Shown here: positions 51,312-59,115 of the stretch, one piece after another
Position numbering within the stretch: position 1 is the stretch's first letter
Layout: each line of letters opens with the position of its first letter
Source: Sulfopaludibacter sp035551455
GTDB taxonomy: Bacteria > Acidobacteriota > Terriglobia > Bryobacterales > Bryobacteraceae
Assembly: GCA_035551455.1 (NCBI GenBank)
Contig: DASZMZ010000319.1
Coordinates: 1 to 64,000 of the forward strand
Direction: 5' to 3'
Length of the DNA: 64,000 bases
The notes under the pieces: generated by a model
Seen by the model: only the letters and a program-made list of their open reading frames with translations
Database searches by the model: none
Told to the model about the DNA's origin: nothing
Program-made: the position numbers and the translations under genes

Positions 51312-53894
51312 ATGAAACTCGCGACAAAGGCCCCTTTTTTGCTCTTTCTGCCCGCGCTCACGCTGTTTGGAGCCGAGCAGTATCAGAAACCTCCCAAGGC
51401 CGTTCTGGACATCCTGAACTCGCCCGCCACCCCGGCGCTTACGCTGGATCCCACGCACACGTATGCCATACAGGGGCGCCCCGTCCGCTACCCTCCCATT
51501 GCCGAACTCGCGCAGCCCATGCTGCGCATCGCCGGAATGCGCATCAATCCGGCCACGAATGGACTTCATAACGTTACCTTCAACAGTTCGCTCACCCTGC
51601 GGAAGGTCCCTGAAGGCACCGAGATCAAGATCATGCTGCCGCCCAACGCGGCCCTCAGCACCGCCCGTTGGAGTCCCGACGGCAAGCACTTTGCCTTCAC
51701 CAACACCACCGCGCATGCCATCGAACTCTGGATCGGCGATGCCGCCACCGGACGCACGCACAAAATCGAAGGACTGCGCATCAACGACGTGATGGGCGCT
51801 GCCGGCGGCGGACGCGGCGGTGGAGCGGCAGGCGGTACCGTGCAGTGGCTGGGCGACAATCGGACCCTGCTGGTTCACGCGGTGCGCTCCAATCGCGGAC
51901 CTGCTCCGCCCGAACCCCTCGTGCCCACCGGCCCCCACGTTCAGGAAAGCCTGGGCGGCGGACGCGGTGTGGTGACCCACGAGGACATGATCCAGAATGA
52001 GCATGACGAGGATCTCTTTGAGTACTACGCCACCGCCCAACTGACCACCGTGGATTCGGTCACCGGCAAACTGACCGCCATCGGCAAGCCCGGCATTCTC
52101 GAATCGGCGCGGCCTTCACCCGACGGCAACTATTTTCTGGTCACGGTGATTCACCGGCCCTTCTCGTACCTGTACCAGGCGCGCCAGTTCCCCAAGGAAA
52201 CCGATGTCTGGGACCGCACGGGAAAGCCCGTCCACCACATCGCCAGTCTCGCGCTGGCCACCGGCGGACGCGGCGGCGGACTGGGACCCACGGACGATCC
52301 CCTGGCCCCTCCCGCCGCCCCCACGCCGCGCGGGACCCGCAACCTCACCTGGCGCTTCAATGAGCCGGCGACCCTGATGTGGATCGATTCCATCGGCGAC
52401 CCGCCGGCGCGCACCGCTGCTGCCGACGGCGCCACCGGACGTGGCAATGGCCGCGGCAATGCCGCACCGCGACCCGAGCATCTGCTCGCGCTCAAAGCAC
52501 CGTTCACCGGTGAGGCGCAGGAACTCTACAAATCGGCCACCGCGATTTCCGGAATCACCATGTTTGAGAACGGCCACTGGGCCCTGCTGGGCAACGGCGG
52601 GCGCGGAGGCCGCGGGGGTGGAGGCGGAGGAGGCGCGGCAGCAGGCGGTGCCAATCGTGTCTCCAAGACTCTGATGATCGACCTCGACAAGCCTGCCGAA
52701 GCTCCGCGTGAACTGTGGAGCTACAACACGAGCGATCGCTACGCCAATCCCGGTGCTCCGCTGGAGAAGACGGTTGCCGGAGGAGAGCGCGCCATCATGC
52801 TCGATGGCGACAATATCTTCCTACAGAGCAACGGGCCCACGCCCACCGGAGATCATCCCTTCCTCAATCGCTTCAACCTCACCAGCTTGAAGACTGACAA
52901 ACTCTTCCGCTGCGATGACGAGCATTATGAGGCGGTGGAGGGCCTGCTTGACCCGCACGGCAACACATTCTTCACGCGCCGCGAGAGCCCCACGGAACCG
53001 CCCAATTATTTCATCCGCACCGCGGCGGGAAAGCTGACGGCGTACACCAGCTTCCCCGATCCCCAGCCCATCATGCGCTCGGTGAAAAAGGAGCTGATCA
53101 CTTACAAGCGGCCCGACGGAGTGGAAATGTCGTTCACCCTCTATCTGCCGCCGGGGTACAAGCCGGGCACCCGTCTGCCCACGGTGATTTGGGCCTATCC
53201 GCGCGAGTACGAAGATAATGACGCCGCCAATGCCGTAGCCGTGACCGGCTCGCCGATGCGCTTCACCGAGATCGGCGGTTATTCGGAAATCTTCTTCGCT
53301 CTCACCGGCTATGCGGTGCTCGACAACGCCTCGATGCCCATCGTGGGGGACCGCCGCACCGTCAACGATCACTTCGTCGATCAGGTAGTGATGGACGCCA
53401 AAGCGGCGATCGATAAAGCCGTCGACTTGGGCGTCACGGACCGCGCGCGCGTCGGCGTCGGCGGCCACAGTTATGGCGCGTTCATGACGGACACGCTGCT
53501 GGCCCACTCGGATCTCTTCAAGGCCGGCATCGCGGAAAGCGGCGCACCCAACCGCACGCTCACGCCCTTCGGCTTCCAAAGCGAACGCCGCACCATCTGG
53601 CAGGCGCCGGATCTCTACGTGAAGATCTCGCCCTTCATGTTCGCGGACAAGATCAAGACCCCGCTCCTGTTGATCCACGGCGAGGCCGATGACAACGATG
53701 GCACTTTCCCCATCCAGTCGGCACGTATGTATGAGGCTGTCCGCGGCAACGGCGGCACCGTCCGCCTGGTTTTCCTGCCCTTCGAAGCTCACGGCTACCG
53801 CGGCAAGGAAACCATCGAAGACGTCCTTTGGGAGAAGTTCACTTGGTTCGACAAATACGTAAAGGGCGCGTCATCCACCAGCACCAATAATTAG
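51312..53894 (+). CDS. Secreted S9-family serine peptidase with Gly-rich loops
   Basis: The 860-residue protein has a signal peptide (1-20), an N-terminal beta-propeller region and a C-terminal alpha/beta-hydrolase domain. The catalytic triad is Ser in GHSYGAF (about 720), Asp in GEADDNDG (about 794) and His in FEAHGYRG (about 827). The overall layout resembles glutamyl-endopeptidase-like S9 peptidases. Four low-complexity Gly/Arg insertions interrupt the propeller (about residues 158-175, 316-323, 376-386 and 426-446). They would form exposed flexible loops. It probably degrades peptides in the periplasm or outside the cell. Confidence 0.9.
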   Translation: MKLATKAPFLLFLPALTLFGAEQYQKPPKAVLDILNSPATPALTLDPTHTYAIQGRPVRYPPIAELAQPMLRIAGMRINPATNGLHNVTFNSSLTLRKVPEGTEIKIMLPPNAALSTARWSPDGKHFAFTNTTAHAIELWIGDAATGRTHKIEGLRINDVMGAAGGGRGGGAAGGTVQWLGDNRTLLVHAVRSNRGPAPPEPLVPTGPHVQESLGGGRGVVTHEDMIQNEHDEDLFEYYATAQLTTVDSVTGKLTAIGKPGILESARPSPDGNYFLVTVIHRPFSYLYQARQFPKETDVWDRTGKPVHHIASLALATGGRGGGLGPTDDPLAPPAAPTPRGTRNLTWRFNEPATLMWIDSIGDPPARTAAADGATGRGNGRGNAAPRPEHLLALKAPFTGEAQELYKSATAISGITMFENGHWALLGNGGRGGRGGGGGGGAAAGGANRVSKTLMIDLDKPAEAPRELWSYNTSDRYANPGAPLEKTVAGGERAIMLDGDNIFLQSNGPTPTGDHPFLNRFNLTSLKTDKLFRCDDEHYEAVEGLLDPHGNTFFTRRESPTEPPNYFIRTAAGKLTAYTSFPDPQPIMRSVKKELITYKRPDGVEMSFTLYLPPGYKPGTRLPTVIWAYPREYEDNDAANAVAVTGSPMRFTEIGGYSEIFFALTGYAVLDNASMPIVGDRRTVNDHFVDQVVMDAKAAIDKAVDLGVTDRARVGVGGHSYGAFMTDTLLAHSDLFKAGIAESGAPNRTLTPFGFQSERRTIWQAPDLYVKISPFMFADKIKTPLLLIHGEADDNDGTFPIQSARMYEAVRGNGGTVRLVFLPFEAHGYRGKETIEDVLWEKFTWFDKYVKGASSTSTNN

Positions 53895-53917
53895 CTGGGA
53901 GGAACCAATTCGGTGAG

Positions 53918-55102
53918 CTAGCGGAAATTCAAAGTAATCGTCACCGATACGGGCCGGGTAGTGCTAGTAGGCACGACGTAAGGGGCGCTCTGCTTGTCGG
54001 CGACCTTGCGCGCGGACTTCGCTTCTACCGGAGCGGTGCGCGCGAACTGGACCTTCAGGATACGCTGGCCTGCGGGGCTGCCGATGATGATGGGACTCTC
54101 CAGCTTCTTCAGCCGTTCGACCGGAACAGCCGTGAGAAGCGGCGTGTCGCCGTCGGACAGGGAGACGAATCCATCGTCATCGGGTATCAGTTGGACCTTG
54201 ACGACATCGCCGGCGCGCAACTGTCCGGGATCCACTTCCGCGAAATCGCCGCCATCACGCTGGCGGAGCACCGCCCATTTCACGTCCAGATTGACGGCGA
54301 GGCGCTTCACGGCGAGAGCCTGGCCGAGTTGGAGTGAATTGAACTGGGCCGGCAGGTCCTTGGCTTGAGTCTGATTCTGGACTTGGCCCATGGATTGAGA
54401 CTGGGCAGCGGGAGGCCCAGCAGGAGCCGCAGCGGCAGCTTTTTGATCGCGCAGGTTCGGCTCATTCTGGGGCGGAATGGGTTTGCCGAGGGTCGCTTCG
54501 GCGTTGGCCCGTTCCAATGCGGCTGCCGGTTCGGCCGCTCGAACCGGGGCCGCGGCCGGGAGCGCCACAGGGGGAGGCGGGGGCGCAGGCGCAGGCTGCG
54601 GAAGGGGAGTAGCCACGTCCTTCTTGGCGTTCAATGCATCCTGAACCGGCGCGCCGTCGAGTACCGTCCCGAGTGGCTTTGTCTTCGGAGCCGGCCGAGG
54701 CAAAGCCTTCTCCACGACCAGCGGAGGCGTCGAAGGGAGCGGCGGAGCCGGATCCACGTGAGCAACCAGGAGCGGCGCCGGCGGGAGCGGCTTCTCACGA
54801 GTCACGAAGATGCCGACCGCGACCAGTGCGGCAGTTGCCGCCACCAGCGTTCCGGGAATCCAGAATCGCTTGTACCAGGGAACGGGCACATCCTCGATCG
54901 ACGCCAGCAATTGCGCGCGCGCCGCCGGATCCCGCAGCAGATCGTGAAGGGGCTGTTCCACCGCCAGCGCGTCGAAGACCTCCTGATCGGTGAGCGCCGC
55001 TTCGAACAGTGCTTGCTGCTCTTCGGGCGTGAGGGTGCCGGTGGCATATCCGCCCAACAACTTGCGGATGGTGTCGCTGTCGAAATTCGGCCGGTCCGTC
55101 AT
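53918..55102 (-). CDS. Membrane anti-sigma-like protein with DUF4384-like domain
   Basis: The 394-residue protein has a cytoplasmic N-terminus of ~79 residues in anti-sigma style (GGYATGTLTPEEQQALFEAAL), one membrane helix (about 80-101), a long Pro/Ala-rich periplasmic stretch (about 102-225), and a beta-rich C-terminal domain (about 270-394). The AGDVVKVQLIPDDDGFVSL part of that domain resembles DUF4384. The start overlaps the sigma-factor stop (ATGA), and the pairing supports an anti-sigma role. Start 55102 is chosen for this overlap. Confidence 0.65.
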   Translation of the reverse strand: MTDRPNFDSDTIRKLLGGYATGTLTPEEQQALFEAALTDQEVFDALAVEQPLHDLLRDPAARAQLLASIEDVPVPWYKRFWIPGTLVAATAALVAVGIFVTREKPLPPAPLLVAHVDPAPPLPSTPPLVVEKALPRPAPKTKPLGTVLDGAPVQDALNAKKDVATPLPQPAPAPPPPPVALPAAAPVRAAEPAAALERANAEATLGKPIPPQNEPNLRDQKAAAAAPAGPPAAQSQSMGQVQNQTQAKDLPAQFNSLQLGQALAVKRLAVNLDVKWAVLRQRDGGDFAEVDPGQLRAGDVVKVQLIPDDDGFVSLSDGDTPLLTAVPVERLKKLESPIIIGSPAGQRILKVQFARTAPVEAKSARKVADKQSAPYVVPTSTTRPVSVTITLNFR

Positions 55103-55629
55103 TCGCTTCGCTGCTCCCAATCGCCACCCATCAATTCCAGAAGGTTCTTGCGGCAACGATGATCCCAGGTGTATACGGTGTTGAGCGCGGAGGCGCCCAT
55201 GATCTTCTGGATCTCCGGAAACGTCTTCCCCTGTAGTTTGAGACGGATCAACTGGCGGCAGCGTTCTCCCAAACGGGAGATGGCCGCCTGCAGCCGCTCC
55301 AACATCTCCTTCCGTTCCAGGGCATCGGCCGGATTCGCTTTGAGGTCCGGCAGCGGAATATCCGTGATGGAGACTTGCGAATACTCCCCGCGCCGGACAG
55401 CTTTCCGGCGCAAACTCATGATTTTAAACCTCACGATCTGCAGCGAAAGCGGGAGCAGATCTTCCGGCCGCTCCAGGTGCGCGTACTTCTCATGCAGTAG
55501 CATGAGCACCTCCTGGGCCAGGTCTTCGGCGACATCCCTCGATAAATGAGATGCCGCGAACAGTACAATCCTTTCACGGAGTTTGGCCAGCACCTGTTCG
55601 CGTTCCACGTTCTGTCGAAATGATATCAC
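55099..55629 (-). CDS. ECF-like RNA polymerase sigma factor
   Basis: The 176-residue protein has sigma region 2 (SRDVAEDLAQEVLMLLHEKY, PLSLQIVRFKIMSLRRKA) and region 4 (LGERCRQLIRLKLQGKTFPEIQKIMGASALNTVYTWDHRCRKNLLELM). Its GTG/ATG start at 55629 lies 56 bases inside the upstream glycosyltransferase gene; a shorter start is possible but would damage region 2. It is coupled to the membrane anti-sigma-like gene downstream. Confidence 0.85.
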   Translation of the reverse strand: MISFRQNVEREQVLAKLRERIVLFAASHLSRDVAEDLAQEVLMLLHEKYAHLERPEDLLPLSLQIVRFKIMSLRRKAVRRGEYSQVSITDIPLPDLKANPADALERKEMLERLQAAISRLGERCRQLIRLKLQGKTFPEIQKIMGASALNTVYTWDHRCRKNLLELMGGDWEQRSE

Positions 55630-56659
55630 CGCACTGCGCGGCCTTTAGGAACAGTTGGGCGACTCGTGGGGCGGCGAACTGCTCCACGCACATCGCTCCC
55701 GTGCGGGATTGGGCGAGGCGAACTGCGGCGGAGTCAGAGAGACTCCGGATCCCTGCGGCGAGGGCCTCAGCGTTGTCCGGTTCAACCAGCGTGGCATGCG
55801 GCGCCACTTCGGGAATGGCTGCGGCGCGCGCGGCCACAATCGGCTTGCCGGCCGCCATGGCCTCTAACAGGACGATGCCGAAACCTTCCTGCCGGCTGGG
55901 GAGGCAGAATACCGTGGCGCGGTTGTACTCGGCAGCCAGATCCGAGCGTGAGACATCGCCGAGCCAGACGACCGTTCCCGCCAGTCCCAAGCTCTGCGAC
56001 AACGTTTGTAGCTCGGCCGTGCAAGGGCCGCCGCCGGCAATCCGCACTTGCAGACCAGGAATCCGAGGACGCAAAATGGCGGCAGCCCGCAGTAGAATGT
56101 CGATCCTCTTTCGCCGGTAGTGGCGGCCGACGAAGAGCACGGTGAAAGGCCCGTCCGACGAACCGCTCGACCCTAACAGCCGCCGCCATTCGACCAGATC
56201 GATCAACTCCGGCACGACCGTCGGCGCCGTCGCCATCCCGTAGAGTTCCTGCGCCCGTTGGGCAGAGTACCGGCTGGTGACCAGGACCCGTTCGGCGCGA
56301 TGCACCTGCAGCTTTTCGCAGCCCGCCTGGAATGCCATGGTCCGCCTCGTCATGCCCCGCTCGAACAGGACCTCGTCCGCGATCACGCCTTTGAGAGCCG
56401 CCACATACCGCGGACCTCCGGCGATGCGGTAGCCGTCCATGTCGAAGCCCACGGTGAGATCGAAATCGTCCGAGCGACGCAGCGAACGGTTGAACAGGAC
56501 TCGTTGCAGTGTGTAGACCGGCAGACTGCGGCGGGGTGTTTCGAAATCGACCGGGTGGCCCAGCGATTCCAGCGCGCGCGCCAGCACGTGCATTCCGACG
56601 TACGTGCCGCTACCACGGCGAATGTCGAGCGGAGTCGAGGTGAGGAAACGGATGCGCAC
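55574..56659 (-). CDS. Family-4 glycosyltransferase
   Basis: The 361-residue GT-B glycosyltransferase has an N-terminal GSGTYVGMHVLARAL acceptor-side segment, VLFVGRHYRRKRIDILLRA in the C-terminal domain, and the nucleotide-sugar motif EGFGIVLLE (E-x7-E, about 265-273) followed by AMAAGKPIVA. It transfers a hexose-type sugar, probably to an envelope glycan or lipid; the acceptor is unknown. It begins with GTG and its 3' end overlaps the sigma-factor gene by 56 bases. Confidence 0.9.
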   Translation of the reverse strand: MRIRFLTSTPLDIRRGSGTYVGMHVLARALESLGHPVDFETPRRSLPVYTLQRVLFNRSLRRSDDFDLTVGFDMDGYRIAGGPRYVAALKGVIADEVLFERGMTRRTMAFQAGCEKLQVHRAERVLVTSRYSAQRAQELYGMATAPTVVPELIDLVEWRRLLGSSGSSDGPFTVLFVGRHYRRKRIDILLRAAAILRPRIPGLQVRIAGGGPCTAELQTLSQSLGLAGTVVWLGDVSRSDLAAEYNRATVFCLPSRQEGFGIVLLEAMAAGKPIVAARAAAIPEVAPHATLVEPDNAEALAAGIRSLSDSAAVRLAQSRTGAMCVEQFAAPRVAQLFLKAAQCGDIISTERGTRTGAGQTP

Positions 56660-56704
56660 GCGGGCGGCCTACGGCAAACGTATCATAGATGAAAGGACTG
56701 ATTG

Positions 56705-57385
56705 GTGTCTTCTTCTAAGAAAGCGGTATGCCTGCTCAGCGGAGGGCTGGATTCCTCCACGTGCCTGGCCCTGGCGCGTCAGCAGGGTTTCGAGTGTTAC
56801 GCGCTCTCCTTCGACTATGGGCAGCGCCACCTGTTTGAGCTGGAGGCGGCGGCGCGCGTGGCGGCGCATTTCGGGGCGGCGCGCCACATGACGGCGAAGA
56901 TCGGGCTCGACGCGTTCGGCGGTTCGGCCCTGACGGCGGATATCGCGGTGCCGAAATCGCGCAGCGCCTCGGACATGGGCCACGGTATTCCGATCACCTA
57001 CGTGCCGGCGCGGAATACGATATTTCTGTCCTTCGCATTGGCTTGGGCGGAGGTGTTGGAGAGTTCCGACGTCTTCATCGGGGTCAACGCGCTGGACTAC
57101 TCGGGCTATCCGGATTGCCGGCCCGAATTCATCGAGGCGTATGAACGCATGGCCAATCTGGCCACCAAGGCCGGCGTGGAAGGCCGCACGCACCTGAAGA
57201 TCCACACGCCGCTGCTGCAATTGAGTAAGGCGGCCATCGTCAAGCTGGCGCAGGAACTGAACGTGCCGTTCGGGCTGACGCATAGCTGCTACGATCCGGC
57301 TCCCGACGGCGCCGCCTGCGGCGAGTGCGACGCCTGCCTGTTGCGGCGCAAAGGCTTCGAAGAGGCGGGCATTGAAGATCGCTGA
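56705..57385 (+). CDS. queC: 7-cyano-7-deazaguanine synthase
   Basis: The 226-residue QueC converts 7-carboxy-7-deazaguanine to preQ0 with ATP and ammonia in the queuosine pathway. The PP-loop LLSGGLDSSTCLALA (about 10-24), ALSFDYGQRH, PITYVPARNTIFLSFALAWAE and the zinc cysteines HSCYDP...CGECDACLLRRKGFEEAG are all present. GTG at 56705 is preferred over TTG at 56702 because it is seven bases from an AAAGGA site. It overlaps queE by 14 bases. Confidence 0.96.
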   Translation: MSSSKKAVCLLSGGLDSSTCLALARQQGFECYALSFDYGQRHLFELEAAARVAAHFGAARHMTAKIGLDAFGGSALTADIAVPKSRSASDMGHGIPITYVPARNTIFLSFALAWAEVLESSDVFIGVNALDYSGYPDCRPEFIEAYERMANLATKAGVEGRTHLKIHTPLLQLSKAAIVKLAQELNVPFGLTHSCYDPAPDGAACGECDACLLRRKGFEEAGIEDR

Positions 57386-58043
57386 GCTGTTCTATTCCAT
57401 TCAGGGAGAGGGCTCGCTGGTGGGAGTGCCCTCGGTCTTCATCCGCACCAGCGGCTGCAACCTGCGTTGCAGTTGGTGCGACACGCCGTACACATCTTGG
57501 CAGCCGGAAGGCACGGAGCTTTCGCTGGAACAGATCCTGGACGAAGTGAAGTCGCATCCGGCGCGGCATGTGGTGGTGACGGGCGGCGAACCAATGATCG
57601 CACCGGACATTCTGCCGCTCACGGCGCGGCTGCGCGGGCTGGGCCTGCACATCACCATCGAGACGGCGGGAACGGTGTTTCAGCCGGTGGAGTGCGACTT
57701 GATGAGCATCAGTCCCAAACTTTCGAACTCGACGCCGGAGGGCCGCTGGGCCACTCAGCACGACCGGCTACGGATTCAGCCGAAAGTGTTGCGCGAACTG
57801 ATGGCGCGCTTCGAGTATCAACTGAAATTTGTGATTGCGCGGCCGGAAGACATGGACGAAGTCCGCGCACTGGTGCAGGAACTGGAGGCCCCGTCGGAAC
57901 GCGTGGTGCTCATGCCTGAGGGCACGGACTGCGCGCGATTGCGTGAACGCGGCATCTGGCTGGCGGAGATCTGCAAAGAGGAGGGCTTTCGGTTCAGTCC
58001 TCGACTGCACGTGGATCTGTGGGGCAATCAGCGGGGAGTGTAG
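57372..58043 (+). CDS. queE: 7-carboxy-7-deazaguanine synthase
   Basis: The 223-residue radical-SAM enzyme QueE ring-contracts carboxytetrahydropterin to carboxydeazaguanine. The cluster motif CNLRCSWCDTPY (C-x3-C-x2-C, about 29-36), VVTGGEPM and ITIETAGTVF are intact, as is the C-terminal HVDLWGNQRGV. It starts with TTG inside queC. The other pathway genes, queD and queF, are not in the window. Confidence 0.95.
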   Translation: MKIAELFYSIQGEGSLVGVPSVFIRTSGCNLRCSWCDTPYTSWQPEGTELSLEQILDEVKSHPARHVVVTGGEPMIAPDILPLTARLRGLGLHITIETAGTVFQPVECDLMSISPKLSNSTPEGRWATQHDRLRIQPKVLRELMARFEYQLKFVIARPEDMDEVRALVQELEAPSERVVLMPEGTDCARLRERGIWLAEICKEEGFRFSPRLHVDLWGNQRGV

Positions 58044-58064
58044 CCGGGCGTGGTAACTTGAGGC

Positions 58065-59012
58065 GTGGAACCGACAACCGCACTGCTTGCCGACGAACTT
58101 TATCGCAAACATCTGGAAGGCCGGAATCATCCGGAACGGCCGGAGCGCTACGACGCCGTAATGAGCGGACTGGAAAGCGCCGGACTCACGGGGCAACTCT
58201 TGCGCATTCCCTCGCGGGCGGCGACCGACGACGAGTTGCTGCTCTGTCACGCCCCGCAATACCTGGATATTGTGCGCGATGATTTCGCCGCCGGCAGTTC
58301 CCGTCTGAGCACCGGCGATACCGACATCTCGCCCACATCCCTGGAGGTGGCTCTGCAGGCCGTGGGCGGTGTGTTGAACGTGGTGGACGCGGTGGTGACG
58401 GGCGCGGCTCGCAATGCATTTTGCGTGGTGCGGCCACCCGGCCATCATGCCAATGCGAGGCGCGGGATGGGTTTCTGCCTGTTCAACAATGTGGCGATCG
58501 CGGCGCGGCACGCCCAGAAGAAGCACGGACTGGAGCGGGTGCTGATTGTGGATTGGGACGTGCATCACGGCAACGGCACGCAGGACATTTTCTACGGCGA
58601 CCGGAGCGTCTTCTTCTTCAGTTCGCATCAGTGGCCGCTCTACCCGGGTACGGGACGCGCCAATGAGACAGGTGAAAGCGCCGGCAAGGGCGCGACGATG
58701 AACTTTCCGTTCCCGGCCGGGTCGGGGCGCGCGGAGATTTTGGGCGCGGTGCAGCGGTCCCTGGTGCCGGCAATGGAGGAGTTCCGGCCGGACCTGGTGC
58801 TGGTGTCAGCGGGATTCGATTCGCGGTCCGGTGACCTGCTGGGAAGATTCACGTTGAGCGACGAAGACTTCGCCGATTTGACCCGCACGGTGATGGAGAT
58901 CGCCGACCGTCACGCCGGCGGCCGGGTGGTTTCGCTGCTGGAGGGCGGTTACTCGCTCCCCGGACTGGCCAGCGCCGCAGCGGCGCATGTGGCGCAGTTG
59001 GCCAAGCGATAG
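58065..59012 (+). CDS. Histone-deacetylase-family amidohydrolase
   Basis: The 315-residue zinc hydrolase is of the HDAC/acetoin-utilisation superfamily. The metal and catalytic motifs RPPGHHANARRGMGFCLFNN (about 125-144), VDWDVHHGNGTQD (about 164-176) and VSAGFDSRSGD (about 247) are complete. Bacterial members deacetylate polyamines or protein lysines; the substrate here is unknown. The GTG start lies five bases after a TAACTT box, with no ribosome-binding site, so the message may be leaderless. It is 21 bases downstream of queE. Confidence 0.92.
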   Translation: MEPTTALLADELYRKHLEGRNHPERPERYDAVMSGLESAGLTGQLLRIPSRAATDDELLLCHAPQYLDIVRDDFAAGSSRLSTGDTDISPTSLEVALQAVGGVLNVVDAVVTGAARNAFCVVRPPGHHANARRGMGFCLFNNVAIAARHAQKKHGLERVLIVDWDVHHGNGTQDIFYGDRSVFFFSSHQWPLYPGTGRANETGESAGKGATMNFPFPAGSGRAEILGAVQRSLVPAMEEFRPDLVLVSAGFDSRSGDLLGRFTLSDEDFADLTRTVMEIADRHAGGRVVSLLEGGYSLPGLASAAAAHVAQLAKR

Positions 59013-59059
59013 CGTACTCCATTAACCCTCTAAATACGCCAGTCGCTGCAAATATCGGC

Positions 59060-59075
59060 AATTCAGACCTGAATT
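59060..59075. promoter_or_regulatory. Palindrome AATTCAGACCTGAATT
   Basis: A perfect inverted repeat of seven bases per arm with a two-base centre lies 40 bases before the start of the activase gene, in the 103-base gap after the HDAC-like gene. It has the form of an operator for a dimeric regulator. Confidence 0.4.
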
Positions 59076-59115
59076 ACTTGTTTTGATGACCATTTGCCTC
59101 CAGAATGGGGAGACA

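Noticed and set aside
51566..52674. Separate genes suggested by glycine-rich antisense frames
   Set aside because: They mirror the Gly/Arg loops of the S9 peptidase and have no independent signals.
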